64,000 bases of DNA from Vicia villosa (taxonomy: Eukaryota; Streptophyta; Magnoliopsida; Fabales; Fabaceae): the NCBI RefSeq assembly GCF_029867415.1, contig NW_026705218.1, positions 62,001 to 126,000 on the forward strand, given 5' to 3'. Positions 33,944-45,574 of this stretch are shown piece by piece (within the stretch, counting starts at the first letter, position 1; every line of letters begins with the position of its first letter). The notes under the pieces are model-generated. The model saw only the letters and a program-made list of their open reading frames with translations. It was not told the DNA's origin and did not search any database. The position numbers and the translations under genes are program-made.

Positions 33944-36880
33944 TCAATCAAAGCTGACAACGCCAATTCCATCCCTCAAGAGCATAAATTGATCCGTCTT
34001 GATCGCCTTCGTCAGAACATCTGCCATCTGCTTCTGGGTGCTGCAGTGCACAACTTCTAATGTTCCATTCTGGACTTGGCTTCTCAAGAAATGATACTTA
34101 GTCTCAATATGCTTGCTTCTTCCGTGTAACACCGGATTCTTGGCAAGATTGATTGCAGACTTGTTATCAATCATCAGCTACAGAGGCTTCTTCACTCTAA
34201 TCTTCAGATCTTCTAATAGATTCAGAAGCCACACAGCTTGACATGCAGCTACAGCGCCTGCGATGTACTCAGCTTCAGAGGTTAATAGAGCAACAACAAC
34301 TTGCTTCTTGGAACTCCAAGAAATAGGACCTCCCAGAAACATAAACAAATATCTAGAAGTACTCCTTCTATCAATTCTGTCTCCACACCAATCAGAATCA
34401 GAATAACTCAATAATTCTGATTCTTCCTTTCTCCCAAAAGGAAACAATATGCCATATTTCAGAGTTCCCTTGACATATCTCAAGATTCTGACAGCAGCTT
34501 GGTAATGGGACCACTTAGGTTTACTCATGAACCTACTAACCAATCCAACTGCATAGCATATATCAGGCCTGGTATTACACAAATACCTTAGAGAACCAAC
34601 CAGCTGTTTGAAGATCGTAACATCAACATCTTCACCTTCAGAATCAGAGTTCGACTTCTGATTCGTTTCTGATGGTGTAACAGCAGCTTTGCAATTCTCC
34701 AGCTTGAATTTCTTCAGAAGTTCTAACTCATACTTCAGCTGATGCAGAATGATACCATCTTCTGAGTACAGAATCTCCATCCCTAGAAAATATGACATTT
34801 TCCCAAGGTCTGTAATCTCAAACTCATTCATCAGCACCTTCTTGAACTTCATCAAATCTTCTGAACAACTCCCTGTAAGCAATATGTCATCAACATAAAG
34901 ACACAACAGAATCATATTGCTTCCAGAATGTCGCACATAAACTCCATATTCCATCTCACACTTTCGAAACCCTTGCTTCTTGAAAAATGAATCAATCTTC
35001 AAATTCCAAGCTCTGGGTGCTTGCTTCAGTCCATACAGAGCTTTGTGTAATCTGTACACCATCCCTTCCTTATTCTTTTTCACAAAGCCAGGGGGTTGTG
35101 ACACATATACCTCCTCTTGTAAAGGACCGTTCAAAAATGCAGACTTTACATCCAGATGCATCAAGGACCATCCTCTGTTCGCAGCTAACGCAATCACCAG
35201 TCTGATTGTTTCATGTCTAGCTACCGGAGCAAACACCTCAAAGTAATCTAGTCCAGGTTTCTGAAGAAAACCTCTCGCCACTAGCCTCGCTTTGTGTTTA
35301 CCAACTGATCTATCTGGCTTCAGCTTTACCTTGAAAACCCATCTGACACTGATGGCTTTCTTCTTCTTTGGAAGTTCTGTCAGCTTCCAAGTCTTGTTTC
35401 TTTCTATAGCCTTAAGTTCTTCTTTCATGGCATTCATCCAGACCTTCTTCTTGAGCGCTTCTTCTATACTCACTGGTTCAGAATCTACTAACATGGCACA
35501 CTGAATGACATCTCCTTCTGAGTCAACTTCTGTGTCTTGCGACATGTCAAAATCTGCAAACCTTCTAGGTATTGTTCTGACTCTTTGTGGCTGTTGAGCT
35601 ACCTCAGAGTCAACTACTCCAGAGTCACCACCTCCAGAGTCTCCACCTTCATGATCGTCTCCAGAAGCTTGTACTCCAGACTCTATGTCTTCAGAGTTTT
35701 CCCTTCCAGAATCATGACTACCACAAGATTCTGGGTCATCATAAGAATCTGGATCAGAATCAGATTCTCCATCTGACTCATCTTCAGAAGATGCTTCATC
35801 TTCTGACTCGTCTTCAAAAGATTCTTCATCTTCTGACTCTAACTTTTCTTCAAAAGTTATCTCTACATCAGAAGTTGGTTGAGATTCTCTCCAATCCCAA
35901 ACTTCTGATTCCTTCACAATGACGTCTCTGTTGAATTCAACTTTGTTAGTTTCTGGACAATAGAGCTTGTATGCACCTGTATTGTGGTACCCCACCAATA
36001 ACATCACTTTGCTTCTATCATCCAGATTCTTCCTTCTAGCTTCTGGAACGTGTTTGTAGCACACAGAACCAAAAACCTTCAGATGACTAACACTCTGCTT
36101 CTCCTTAGTCCACTTTTCTAAAGGAACAATTTCCTTCAGCCTCTTTGTTGGACACCTGTTGAGCACATATGCTGCAGTAGCAACAGCTTCTCCCCATAGA
36201 TTATGAGGAAGCTTCTTCTCTTTAAGCATACTTCTCGTCATATCAAGCAAAGTACGGTTTCTACGTTCAGCAAGACCATTGTGTTGAGGAGTATAGGGAG
36301 CAGTAACCTCATGCTCAATTCCATTATCATCACAGAACTTCTGGAATTCTGTAGAGTTATACTCGCCTCCACCATCCGTTCTGAGAATCTTTATCTTCTG
36401 ACCACTCTGCTTCTCAGCCTTCACCTTGAACTTCTGGAATTCTGTGAACACCTCAGTCTTAAACTTGATAAGTGTTACCCACGTCATTCTTGTGAACTCA
36501 TCCACAAAAAACACAAAATACCTATTTCCTCCAAGTGAAGGTTCTGGAAATGGTCCACACACATCAGAGTGCACTACTCCCAGAGCATGCTTTGCTCTTG
36601 GAGCAACTTCTGATACAAATGGCAATCTGGGTTGTTTTCCTTTCATGCATACCTCACATGACTTCTCAGGCTTCACAATCTTTGGAATGCCATGTACAAG
36701 CTTCTTAGAACTTAGATGCCCCAGACTTCTATAGTTCAAGTGCCCCAACCTCTTATGCCACAGCTTACTATCACCTTCTGAGCCTTAAGCACTCATACAC
36801 TCTATTTCAGTTGTTTTTACATTCACCTTGAATGTTTTGTTGCTTCCCTGTTCAGATTGCATAATCAACTTCTGATTGGA
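33944..36880 (-). pseudogene. Copia pol: integrase, RT, RNase H
   Basis: From about 36750: integrase zinc region ([21 protein letters not shown]), catalytic motifs [16 protein letters not shown] and HNGLAERRN, then an unusually acidic and serine-rich linker of about 100 residues (about 35570-35870). RT follows with [11 protein letters not shown] and [10 protein letters not shown], then RNase H with [10 protein letters not shown] and TSEAEY. A TAG at 34178-34180 (probably from CAG) interrupts the RNase H end; the frame continues to 33944. Between 36750 and 36880 the gag/protease and integrase parts are out of frame with a small deletion. The 856-codon stretch itself is open. Confidence 0.92.
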
Positions 36881-36881
36881 A

Positions 36882-38018
36882 TCATACAACTTCAAGAGGT
36901 TGTTCTTCATAACAACTGAGAACAGTCCACACGTCTTTGATCAGAACAGTCTTTCCGTTCTTTACTTTGACTTTGACATTTCCCATACCTTCTGCATACA
37001 GGTACTTATCATCAGCACATCTGATCTTTGTCCTCCTTTCAGAGTCAAAGTCTATCAGCCATTGTTTGTTTCCAGTCAAGTGATTTGAACACCCAGTGTC
37101 CATATACCACCACTCTGACGAACATCTTCCGTTAGATTCTGAAGCCATCAATAGCACAGGTTCATCATCTGAACCTCCTCTGGCTATATTTTCTTCTTCT
37201 GATCTCCTTCCTTTGTTTGCCAAATAGTCTCTAGCAAAATGGCCAAACTGTTTGCAACAGTAACATTGAACTTTCTTCTTATCCTTTCCCTTCTGATATC
37301 TCTTGTCATCAGAAGTTGAGGCTTCCTTCTGGAATCTATCACTACGTCTATGCTTCTGGTCCTTCTTGACAAAATAAGCCTTCAGAGCTTGCTCAACTTC
37401 TCTCTCAGAAGTTCTCTCAGTCAGACGCAACTCTTGTGCTTCTAAACATGTTTGCAACTCTTCTATTCTCATGGTTTCCAGATCTTTAGAATGTTCAATA
37501 GATACAACATTATAATCAAATTCAGGAGTAAGTGACCTCAATATCTTCTCTATGATTACTTGTTCAGAGAGAGTTTCTCCACAAGCCTTCATCTCATTAG
37601 TGATCAAAATCACTCTAGAGATATACTCAGAGACTTTCTCATTGTTCTTCATGTTGAGATTCTCATATTGCTTTCTCAGGGATTGAAGCTTCACCTTCTT
37701 CACTGATACGTCACCACCGTAACACCTGAACAGTATATCCCACGCCACCTTTGACGTCATAGAATCAGCAATCTTCTCAAACACATTCACATCCACACAC
37801 TGATGGATGAAGAACAACGCCTTTTGATCTCTCTTCTTCGTCTCTCTCTGCGCTTCTCTTTGTTATTCCGTTGCATCTGCTGCAACCGGAACATATCCTC
37901 CAGTGACAAGATCTAGAACATCTTGAGCACCAAATAATACACGCATTTGAATCATCCACCTATTCCAGTTTTTACCATCAAGAACTGGAAGTTTGGTATT
38001 CAAATTGCTTCCACTCAT
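36882..38018 (-). pseudogene. Copia gag and protease
   Basis: Starts MSGSNLNTKLPVLDGKNWNR at 38018, typical of TNT1-like plant Copia gag. A TAA at 37863-37865 breaks the frame after residue 51. The zinc knuckle CYCCKQFGHFARDY has Tyr where the last Cys of CX2CX4HX4C should be. The protease motif YMDTGCSNHLTG is intact. The frame ends at 36882 after KDVWT, where a deletion or frameshift separates it from the integrase. Confidence 0.9.
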
Positions 38019-38186
38019 CTTTAAACTTGTGCAGACAAAAACAGATTTCACTCACACTCACACAGTGTTTCCAAACCCACAAACAACCACGAAAAATGTG
38101 ATTCAACACAACTTTGTTTCCCAGAAATAAAATCAATCACACAGTCACACAAACTCACGTTCACTCGTGTTTCCCTGTGTTTGGAA

Positions 38187-38204
38187 CCAGAGCTCTAGAT
38201 ACCA
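38187..38204 (-). other. Copia primer binding site, initiator tRNA-Met-like
   Basis: TGGTATCTAGAGCTCTGG in element sense begins two bases inside the 5' LTR. TGGTATC matches the initiator tRNA-Met PBS, and the rest fits with one inserted base. Confidence 0.7.
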
Positions 38205-38206
38205 AT

Positions 38207-38561
38207 TGTTGGTGCACAATGAATAAAGATGATGACAAAGAGAATAATAGAATAACGGCGCAAAAGAGATGAGAGAATAAATGTTGTATTCTTCTATTAA
38301 TGATAGCTATTATAAGGCTATTTATAAGAAAAAGAAAATCTTGCCACATAAGCCCTAAAACAGTAAACTTAGTGAACAAGTCTAAGGTACAAACAGTACA
38401 GTGCTACAAAATACTAAAGTACCCTTACTACTAAACAGCTAAGCTAATGGGACCCAGATAACATCTTCTGGTCAATACTTTCTTCTGAGTAACCATCAGA
38501 AGATCAGTCCACATCAGAACTTCTGATGCTCATCTTCTGAATATTGAATTACTCTTCAATA
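38207..38561 (-). repeat. Copia 5' LTR
   Basis: 355 bp with a TATAAATA box on the - strand at 38319-38326. Followed outside by TGCAG at 38562-38566. Confidence 0.93.
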
Positions 38562-39001
38562 TGCAGAACTGAAGAAAAGGAGAAGAGAGGAATTGAATTT
38601 TGTTTAGCCATGGAGAAAGGAAAATTTCACGATGAATATGAGAAAGAAAGAAGAAGGACCGAAGTAGAGAAGTTGAAAGAATGGGGGCGGAATGATTTGA
38701 TTTGCAGTAGGGTTTTATTTTGTTCTGTTCATCTTTGGGCTTATGGATGTTAAAGGCCCAGATCCGGTTTCCTCTTCACACCACCGCCTGATCCATACAC
38801 TCCCAGGCTAACATTCGAATTGTTTGGGCCTCCTCTTGACAAAGCCCAGCTAATTTTCTCTTGGACACTCCTTTCCCATTTATTCTTACTAGTTTTATTT
38901 TAATTGTTAGTTTTATTTTGTGATTGATAAAAATATAGTATAGTATTTTATTTTCTTATCAAACCTATAAAAAATCCAAAAATATTTTGTATTTAGAGTA
39001 T

Positions 39002-39010
39002 AGATTTTCT
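39002..39010. repeat. Target site duplication AGATTTTCT (left) of MULE
   Basis: Nine bases repeated at 45566-45574. 9-bp duplications are the Mutator hallmark. Confidence 0.85.
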
Positions 39011-39236
39011 GGAAAAAAAAATCCAAATAACCATGTTTAAAAAAAAATTTACACCAAAAACCAGGTTTTCAGGAAAATTACCTGTATGACCAGGTTTGGG
39101 AGGTGGTCTCCACGTAGGAGCCACCTCCAGTGGCGCCAACACACAATTTCTAACACATATGCGCCACCTCGGGTGGCGCCAACATACATCTTCAACTAAC
39201 AAGCCACCTAGGATGGCGCATACATGCATGTTCCTT
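39011..39236 (+). repeat. MULE left TIR
   Basis: Starts GGAAAAAAAAATCC and pairs along its length with 45345-45565. It contains three GCCACCT..GGTGGCGC-type palindromic subrepeats (about 39118-39215). Confidence 0.88.
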
Positions 39237-39439
39237 TTTTTTAATTGTTTTTACATTTTTTTTAATTTTTAATTTTATTTTTAAAATTGTTTTTATTTTA
39301 ACATATTTAAAAATATATATGTTAAATTAGCGCAGATAAGATCAGTGAATCAGCTAACACGAGCGTTCATGGAAAACATTAATTCATTCATTAATTAAAA
39401 GGTACATTGAAAATAACCAACAAAAAAAAACTAAAGCAT

Positions 39440-39813
39440 CTAAGAAATTACTACGGTTAAAACAATGTCATTGGGTCCATGCATCATTTGAATGCAATCA
39501 ATGTTGTATTCCACGTTATCCCAGAAACTTATCGTTGCTCCAATCACAGCATCGACCCTTGTTTTAAGCCTCTTGATGCTTCTTATTTGTTCGCCGGATT
39601 CGTACTCCCCTCTAAAAAAGTCATGAGAGTCCTCTTGAGTTACTCGACGGAAGAGATATTCCAAAACATAACCGGCATGGGAGGTTTGACGGGAGAGAAT
39701 ATGACATGTCCGTTCCTTCTGCGATACTCCGGTTCAGGTTCGATACGCCATGTTGATCTCTGGGGCGGCGGCTCTGTTGTCCGGTGACATCCATCTGGCC
39801 GGATACGAGACAT
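39440..39813 (-). CDS. Unrecognised small ORF pair in MULE
   Basis: Two overlapping - strand frames: 39640-39813 (57 codons, MSRIRPDGCHRTTEPPPQRS, Pro/Arg-rich) and 39440-39664 (74 codons, MEYLFRRVTQEDSHDFFRGE). They overlap by 25 bp and may be one small gene with a frameshift. A TATA-like TTATAAATTA lies about 75 bp upstream of 39813 on the same strand, supporting a transcript start. I do not recognise the product. Coding status is uncertain. Confidence 0.4.
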
Positions 39814-40129
39814 TGTTGTGTTTGTGTAATTGTTTGGTGTTTGGAGTTTGTGTTTCTGTGTGTAAACTCAATCCTAGGAACCCCTAATTTATAATAGTAG
39901 TGGGTAGAAAAGGAGTACTATTGCGTACTGTTTACAAGCACGCCTAACTTGTATGATAAATGAAGGCACACTAATCAATGCATGGCTTGATGGGACTAGA
40001 CGAAAGCATGTGTATTTGACTGTCCAAAATACAGACTGAAAGTATGGGTCATGAAGACAATTTCACTACAAGACAAATACATAACTAGTTGATTTAATAA
40101 GAGATAATACAAATACATAAGCGGTACGA

Positions 40130-40258
40130 ACACAAATACAAATACAAATACAAATACAAATACAAATACAAATACAAATACAAATACAAATACAAATACA
40201 AATACACATACAAATACAAATACTTAAGAAGTACAAATACAAATACAAAATACAAATG
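40130..40258. repeat. (AAATAC)n microsatellite
   Basis: About 20 hexamer units with few interruptions, 3' of the transposase stop. It creates a spurious Ile/Cys repeat reading frame on the - strand. 39830-40130 shows nothing else. Confidence 0.9.
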
Positions 40259-40266
40259 TCATACAA

Positions 40267-42654
40267 CTAATTGTTGGTGGAGGTTGATCCATGGTTAGGA
40301 CAGGTATTTTTATTGTGCCCGACTTCACGACATATGCCATATTTTCGTACCATTTTCTCATGATCCATCTCGGTTTTGATCCGGGTGTTGTTTGGTCGAC
40401 CTATTTTCTTTCTCCGCATGTTGTCATTATGCCAAACCACGTCCCATTCATACGCAGGCCAATAATCCTCCTTTGCCATCACTTGAAATGCATTGTTGTA
40501 CACTCCGAGCAAGGTATCCGCCTTGTAAATGGGAGATAAAAGTGCTAACGGATCTTGATGCGCATACGAACATGCTGCAATTACATGAGAGCATGGCATG
40601 CGAAAGGCTTGAAATTTTCCGCAATCGCACCACCCTTCGTCTGTAAGAACCCTGTATTGTTGTCTCGGAAGGCCCTCGTTATTGTCAATTGTTTCTTTAA
40701 CACTAAAGGTCCGGCTGAATCAATCAAAAGATGTCACAACGTGGCTGTTGGCTTTGGCAGATTGCTCTTTCATGAATTTGATGCAGGTTTCACTGAATAC
40801 TTGCCCGGATTCTAGAACTGCACTCCAACGCTCACCTCTTCGTGCGAAAAGAGAAGCCATCCTATAGTATGTTACTTGCACCAAGGCAGTAATCGGAAGG
40901 TGTCTGATGCCCTTAAACACTCCGTTCATAGACTCCACGAGATTTGTAGTCATGTGCCCCCATCGCTTCCCGTTGTCGTATGACCTGGTCCATTTCTCTC
41001 TAGCAAGATTGTCTACCCATCTGCGTGCATCTGGATTTGCCGCTACAATTTCATTTCGATAATATTGGAACGTCGGTTGAGTCAATGCATATTCGACATT
41101 GACAATAGTCATCCGAAGAGCCTTGTCCTTTATCTCTCGCATGAAATTTTGTGCAATGTGTCGAATACAGTAAACATGCGTTGAAGGTGGGTTTTGCCAC
41201 CCGTTTGCTGGATTGTTGTATGCACTCTCGATGGAAGCATGTCTGTCTGAAATCAAACAGAGTCCAGGTTGGGGGGCAACGTGTGTCCGAAGATTTCTGA
41301 GAAAGAAACCCCAACCTCCAGCAGTTTCTCCTTCCACAAGAGCGAACGCAACAGGAAAAATGTTACTATTTCCGTCTTGTGCCACAGCCATCAACAAGGT
41401 CCCTTTATATTTTCCGTATAACCAAGTGCCATCTATTTGAAGAATTGGTTTGTAATACGCAAATCCTTGAACACATGGGCGGAAAGCCCAAAAAAGCCTG
41501 TGGAATATCACATTTCCTTGAAGGCACGTTCCGTCTGGAGATTGCGCCGGAAGGGTCTCTAAAATAGTAACGGTTCCAGGAGCATAAATTTGAAGCGCAT
41601 ATAAGAAACGTGGGAGTCGTTTGTACGAATCCTCCCAATTTCCATACACAAGTTCGATCGCTTTGGTCTTCGCCAGCCACGCCTTTCTATAAGACGGAGT
41701 GTAATTGTAAGTTGCAACGATATGAGAGATTACCGTTTTCACCTTTAACGATGGATCTTTGTCAACTAGAGGCAAGATTTCTTGACATATAATGTCATAA
41801 CTTAGCTTACGGTGATCTTGTGAAACATTTGTGTTAACACACGTGTGATCTTGGGAAATATATCCTATCACCCATGAATCACTTCTCTTTCTGTATGATG
41901 CATGGAACCTGAATCCACAATCAGTGTTTCTACACTTAATTTTGTACCTCTCAACGTTGGCACGATCAACTTTAAAATCAACATTGTTTGCCATATGAAA
42001 TCTTTTTATGGCCATGATACATGCCTCCTTTGAACGAAATCTGTCTCCTTCTTTTAGCCGTGCATCTGTTTGAGTGTATGGATCATAGAAAATATCTGTC
42101 GATGGTTCATCCCCATCAAAGTTCAAGTTCCTCATGTGCGTTGGAGGCATATGCACTTGATCTGGTAGCACAACAACGTCCGGTTCATCTTCACTTTCCT
42201 CGTTGACCAAGTTATCAACTTCTATTTCCGGTGCTTCTTCTTCTTCATCTACAACGTCGACCTCTGCTTGCTCGTCTTCAAGTGCATCAATGACTTGTGA
42301 CTCAACCAATTGTGTGGGTTGAATTTTTGGTAGAGTAACATACAGTTCTATATAGTCGTAACCATAATACTCATGATTGGCGAACATATTATGCACGTCT
42401 TCATCATCTTTGATCTCAACTTGGATAAACTTGACCGGGTTGTCCCCACGAAGAAATCGATATTGGTAAAAAATTTGGAATACACCACCCAATGCAAGCT
42501 TCATCTCTAATCTCTCTTTGAAGTAACTGAAATTTGCTTTTCTGCTTAAACAAAATCGTGTAACCTCAGTGTTTCTAAACAGAAAACCAACTTCTTCGTT
42601 GTCATATGTCTCGCAAAAAACATGAGCATTGATAATGTATTGTGGAGGGGCCAT
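40267..42654 (-). pseudogene. MULE transposase (MuDR type), one internal stop
   Basis: MAPPQYIINAHVFCE at 42654 is the likely start (an upstream ATG at 42741 is also in frame). Order: N-terminal region, an acidic linker (about 42190-42300), MuDR DNA-binding zinc region (YKIKCRNTDCGFRFHASYRK), and the MULE DDE core with LQIDGTWLYGKYKG, CLISDRHASIESA and YCIRHIAQNF. A SWIM finger (WCDCGKF..MPCSHVIAAC) and a C-terminal zinc knuckle follow. A TGA at 40720-40722, probably from CGA, separates the core from the SWIM finger; otherwise the frame is open to 40267. The knuckle reads YGICREVGHNKNTC, with Tyr for its first Cys. Confidence 0.92.
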
Positions 42655-42774
42655 TGTTGATGTGTAGTCAGATGTGTAATGAGATGTGTAATGAGTTGTG
42701 TTATTTTTCACATTAGAGGCTTCCTTTATGTAGACGAACATTGGGTGAAGTCAATTAGGGTTTATGAATGCGAA

Positions 42775-43146
42775 TACTGAGTTGTGCGTACTGTACAATC
42801 ACATGCGAATAAAGTTGATGGAAAATGAATGCCTGTATCGTCACAGACGTACTGAGTTGATTTAAGGTATGCATGACAGCGCTGCACAGTCGACTTGACC
42901 AGACACAGCCATACTGAGTTGTGCGTACTGTACAATCACATGCGAATAAAGTTGGAAAATGAATGTCTGTATTGTCACAGACGTACTGAGTTGATTTGAG
43001 GTATGCATGACACTGCTGCACAGTCGACTTGACCAGACACACCCATACTGAGTTGTGCGTACTGTACAATCACATGCGAATAAAGTTGATGGAAAACAAA
43101 TGCACGTATCGTCACAGACGTGCACAGTCGAGTTGCGCATATTGTG
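42775..43146. repeat. 135-bp tandem repeats between divergent MULE genes
   Basis: TACTGAGTTGTGCGTACTGT recurs at 42775, 42912 and 43046 (periods 137 and 134), with CACAGTCGACTTGACCAGAC in each full unit. The array fills the space between the transposase start and the PMD exon, so it may hold promoters for both directions, or may mark where the PMD 5' exons were lost. Confidence 0.85.
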
Positions 43147-43161
43147 CACTAATTATTTGCG

Positions 43162-45101
43162 GTGAATGGCAAGGCTGTTAATGGATCTGTTCAACATGCT
43201 AATTCACTATGTGAGAGAGTGTTGGGAAGAGATCTAGTTGTGCCTACTCAAGGTTCAAGAGGCCAGGGTATCACTTTGGCCTCCCTTAAATCTTATTATG
43301 ATGAACTCATATTAAGCGACAACTCTACCGAGGACTATGTTTGGTTAATGACTAAGGTCTATATCATGCTAATGTTTGGTAACCTTTTATTCCCAGAGTC
43401 GACAGGTAACACTGTCAACTTTTTTTATTTAAGTAAATTTGACAGTATTAGCAAGATTAGGAAATATAGTTGGGGGTCTTCCGTTTTGGCGATGTTATAC
43501 CAATCGCTTTGTAAGAACGCGGTTGCCGACAAGTGCACCTTCTATGGATGTGTGTTCCTCCTACAAGTATGGGGTTGGTGGAGACTGCCTACGTTATCCC
43601 CTGCAGGCAGGAACAACTACATGTTCCCTTATGCAACAAGGTACGTCTTTTTCAACGCTATCCCTTGACTGCTAACTCTCTTTTACATAAAAATATGAAA
43701 TGACATGTTTGCTCTTTTTTTTTTTAGGTTTTGTGGTCCTAAATTGGATTACAGTAAGAATCCGAGGGGGAGTGTTGTTTTGTATCGGCAACTATTGGAT
43801 CACCTCCGAGTTGAAGATGTATTACCACTAAACTTTTATATGATCATATAGATGTATTACAATCCATCATCTTTTTTAATAATATATTATTCTTTTCTCC
43901 TACGCAGTTTAATTGGAGACCATACTTGATGCTAGACCATGAGCCCAACGAGAGTGACCAGGAAGTTTGGACTGCAGTGACACCTATAATAAGGTTCAAC
44001 ATCGTGGAGATGCACCAATATAACCGTGTGAAACTCTAGTTTGGCATGCATCAACCAATCCCAGATCCCCCCACTGATCTGGGTCGTTGGCATCTTAGAA
44101 GATTCAATCACCAATGGGATCACGCAGATTATCATTCATTTGCACCTGAACTTTGTGAGATGTGGAAGCAGCGTCGCCACCGTCTACTACAATTCCCTGT
44201 TGCCCAACTCCCCACGTATCCAACCGCGGACTACGTTGCTTGGTATAGAACAGTCACAACCCCCGATATGTATGTGCCCGACCCCTACTACCTACACAAC
44301 CCCCGCCAACAACAATACAACCAACAACCACCCCAACAACGTCAACAACGCCAACAACGCCAAACCTCCGAACAACCTTACCATGAAGAATATCAAACAA
44401 CACCAACACCCTACCAAAGTCAACCCATCCAACAACAATCATGGGGCTTCACCCAACAACTCCATGACGCCGACCCCTCCACTAGGCTACCCATCCAACA
44501 ACAATCATGGGGCTTCACCCAACAACACTACGACACCGGTCCCTCCACCTCCACTAGGCAACCCATCCAACAACAATCATGGGGCTTCACCCAACAACAC
44601 GACGACGTCGGGCCCTCCAACTCCAATAGGCAACCCAGCCCCGACATGGGTCTAGATGACGAATACGACCCAAACGAGCAAATGATCATTCAATCGTCAC
44701 AATACCAACAACATGGATACTCCACACCCCAACTATCACAACACCAATAATATGGCTACACCACACCCCAACAAACAATGCCTTTTTTCCAAGGCCAATC
44801 AAGCGCTGGGTTTTACCGACCATATGACGCAACTCCACCGCCAAGACCAATCTTTGAGGGCATGGGAACCCGACTATTTGACAGCAGGATACAAGACTAC
44901 ATGTCCAAAGAGCGCATGGAGGGGCTAATCCGAGGCCCACCTACCCATACACAACAAGAACAACCAAGGAATAGGGGGGTCGTGGAGAAGTGGGTCGTCG
45001 AGAACCTTCCAACCGGATTCGAACAATTCCAGATTGCGGAACTAGCGGTCAGAGGGGTCATGGTCCGAGGGGTCATGAATAGCATAATATCCATGTGTTA
45101 A
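43162..45101 (+). pseudogene. Plant mobile domain (PMD) gene in MULE, 5' truncated
   Basis: Three exons: 43162-43640, 43728-43818 and 43908-45101, with GT-AG borders in consistent phase. The protein reads VNGKAVNGSVQHANSLCERV, YVWLMTKVYIMLMFGNLLFP, LQVWGWWRLPTLSPAG, NWRPYLMLDHEP and WHLRRFNHQWDHADYHSFAP, the middle and end of the PMD found in MAIN/MAIL proteins and in transposons. The domain's N-terminal part is missing. A Gln/Pro/Asn-rich tail includes three PIQQQSWGFTQQ repeats (44425-44600). Stops at 44037-44039 (TAG) and 44748-44750 (TAA) each fit one C-to-T change. Confidence 0.85.
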
Positions 45102-45344
45102 AAATATTCTCTTTTTTTTTCGTATTTGTAATGTTTGTCCCGTACTTCCCGTATTTGTAATGTTTTTTCTGTATTTCTCGTATTTGTAATGTTTCTTCCC
45201 TATTTATATCATTAAACACTACCTGTCTAATTATTTATTTAATAGTTTTTTAATTATGTTAAAACAATTTAAAAAAAATCAAAAACCAAATAAAATAAAT
45301 ATGTTAAAACAAGAAAAAAAACAAAACAAAAAACAAAAAAAAGG

Positions 45345-45565
45345 ATATACAAGCATGCGCCACCCCAGGTGGCTTGAATGATGAAATTGTTTGTTGGCGC
45401 CACCCCAGGTGGCGCATATGTTGTGGAGATTTGTGTGTTGGCACCACCGGAGGTGGCTCCTACGTGGAGACCACCTCCCAAACCTGGTCATACAGGTAAT
45501 TTTCCCGAAAACATGGTTTTTGGCGTAAATTTTTTTTTTAAACATGGTTATTTGGATTTTTTTTC
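45345..45565 (-). repeat. MULE right TIR
   Basis: Inverted match to 39011-39236, ending GGATTTTTTTTC. It also contains the TGCGCCACCCCAGGTGGC-type palindromes. Followed by AGATTTTCT (45566-45574). The sequence between the PMD stop and this TIR (45102-45344) is AT-rich with a thrice-repeated CGTATTTGTAATGTTT. Confidence 0.88.
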
Positions 45566-45574
45566 AGATTTTCT

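Larger units (their letters stand above)
33568..38561 (-). mobile_element. Ty1/Copia retrotransposon (4,994 bp)
   Basis: Two 355-bp LTRs (33568-33922, 38207-38561) differ at about six positions by eye (near 1.7%). They are flanked by TGCAG duplications and enclose gag-protease-integrase-RT-RNase H on the - strand, the Copia order. In element sense the LTR starts TATTGAAGAG and ends CACCAACA, so the termini are TA...CA, a known non-canonical class found mainly in Copia. Gag and pol each carry inactivating changes. Confidence 0.93.
39011..45565. mobile_element. MULE with transposase and plant mobile domain gene (6.55 kb)
   Basis: Long terminal inverted repeats of about 220 bp, a 9-bp TSD, and a MuDR-type transposase on the - strand define a Mutator-like element. 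A plant mobile domain (PMD) gene lies on the + strand with a divergent start. A further small ORF pair lies near the left end. PMD genes inside transposons are known in plants. Each gene is broken by one or a few point changes, so the copy is fairly young but dead. Confidence 0.92.

Noticed and set aside
40066..40266. Ile-Cys repeat frame
   Set aside because: Translation of the AAATAC microsatellite.
42775..43146. CRISPR-like array
   Set aside because: Units are about 135 bp, adjacent without unique spacers, in a plant transposon.
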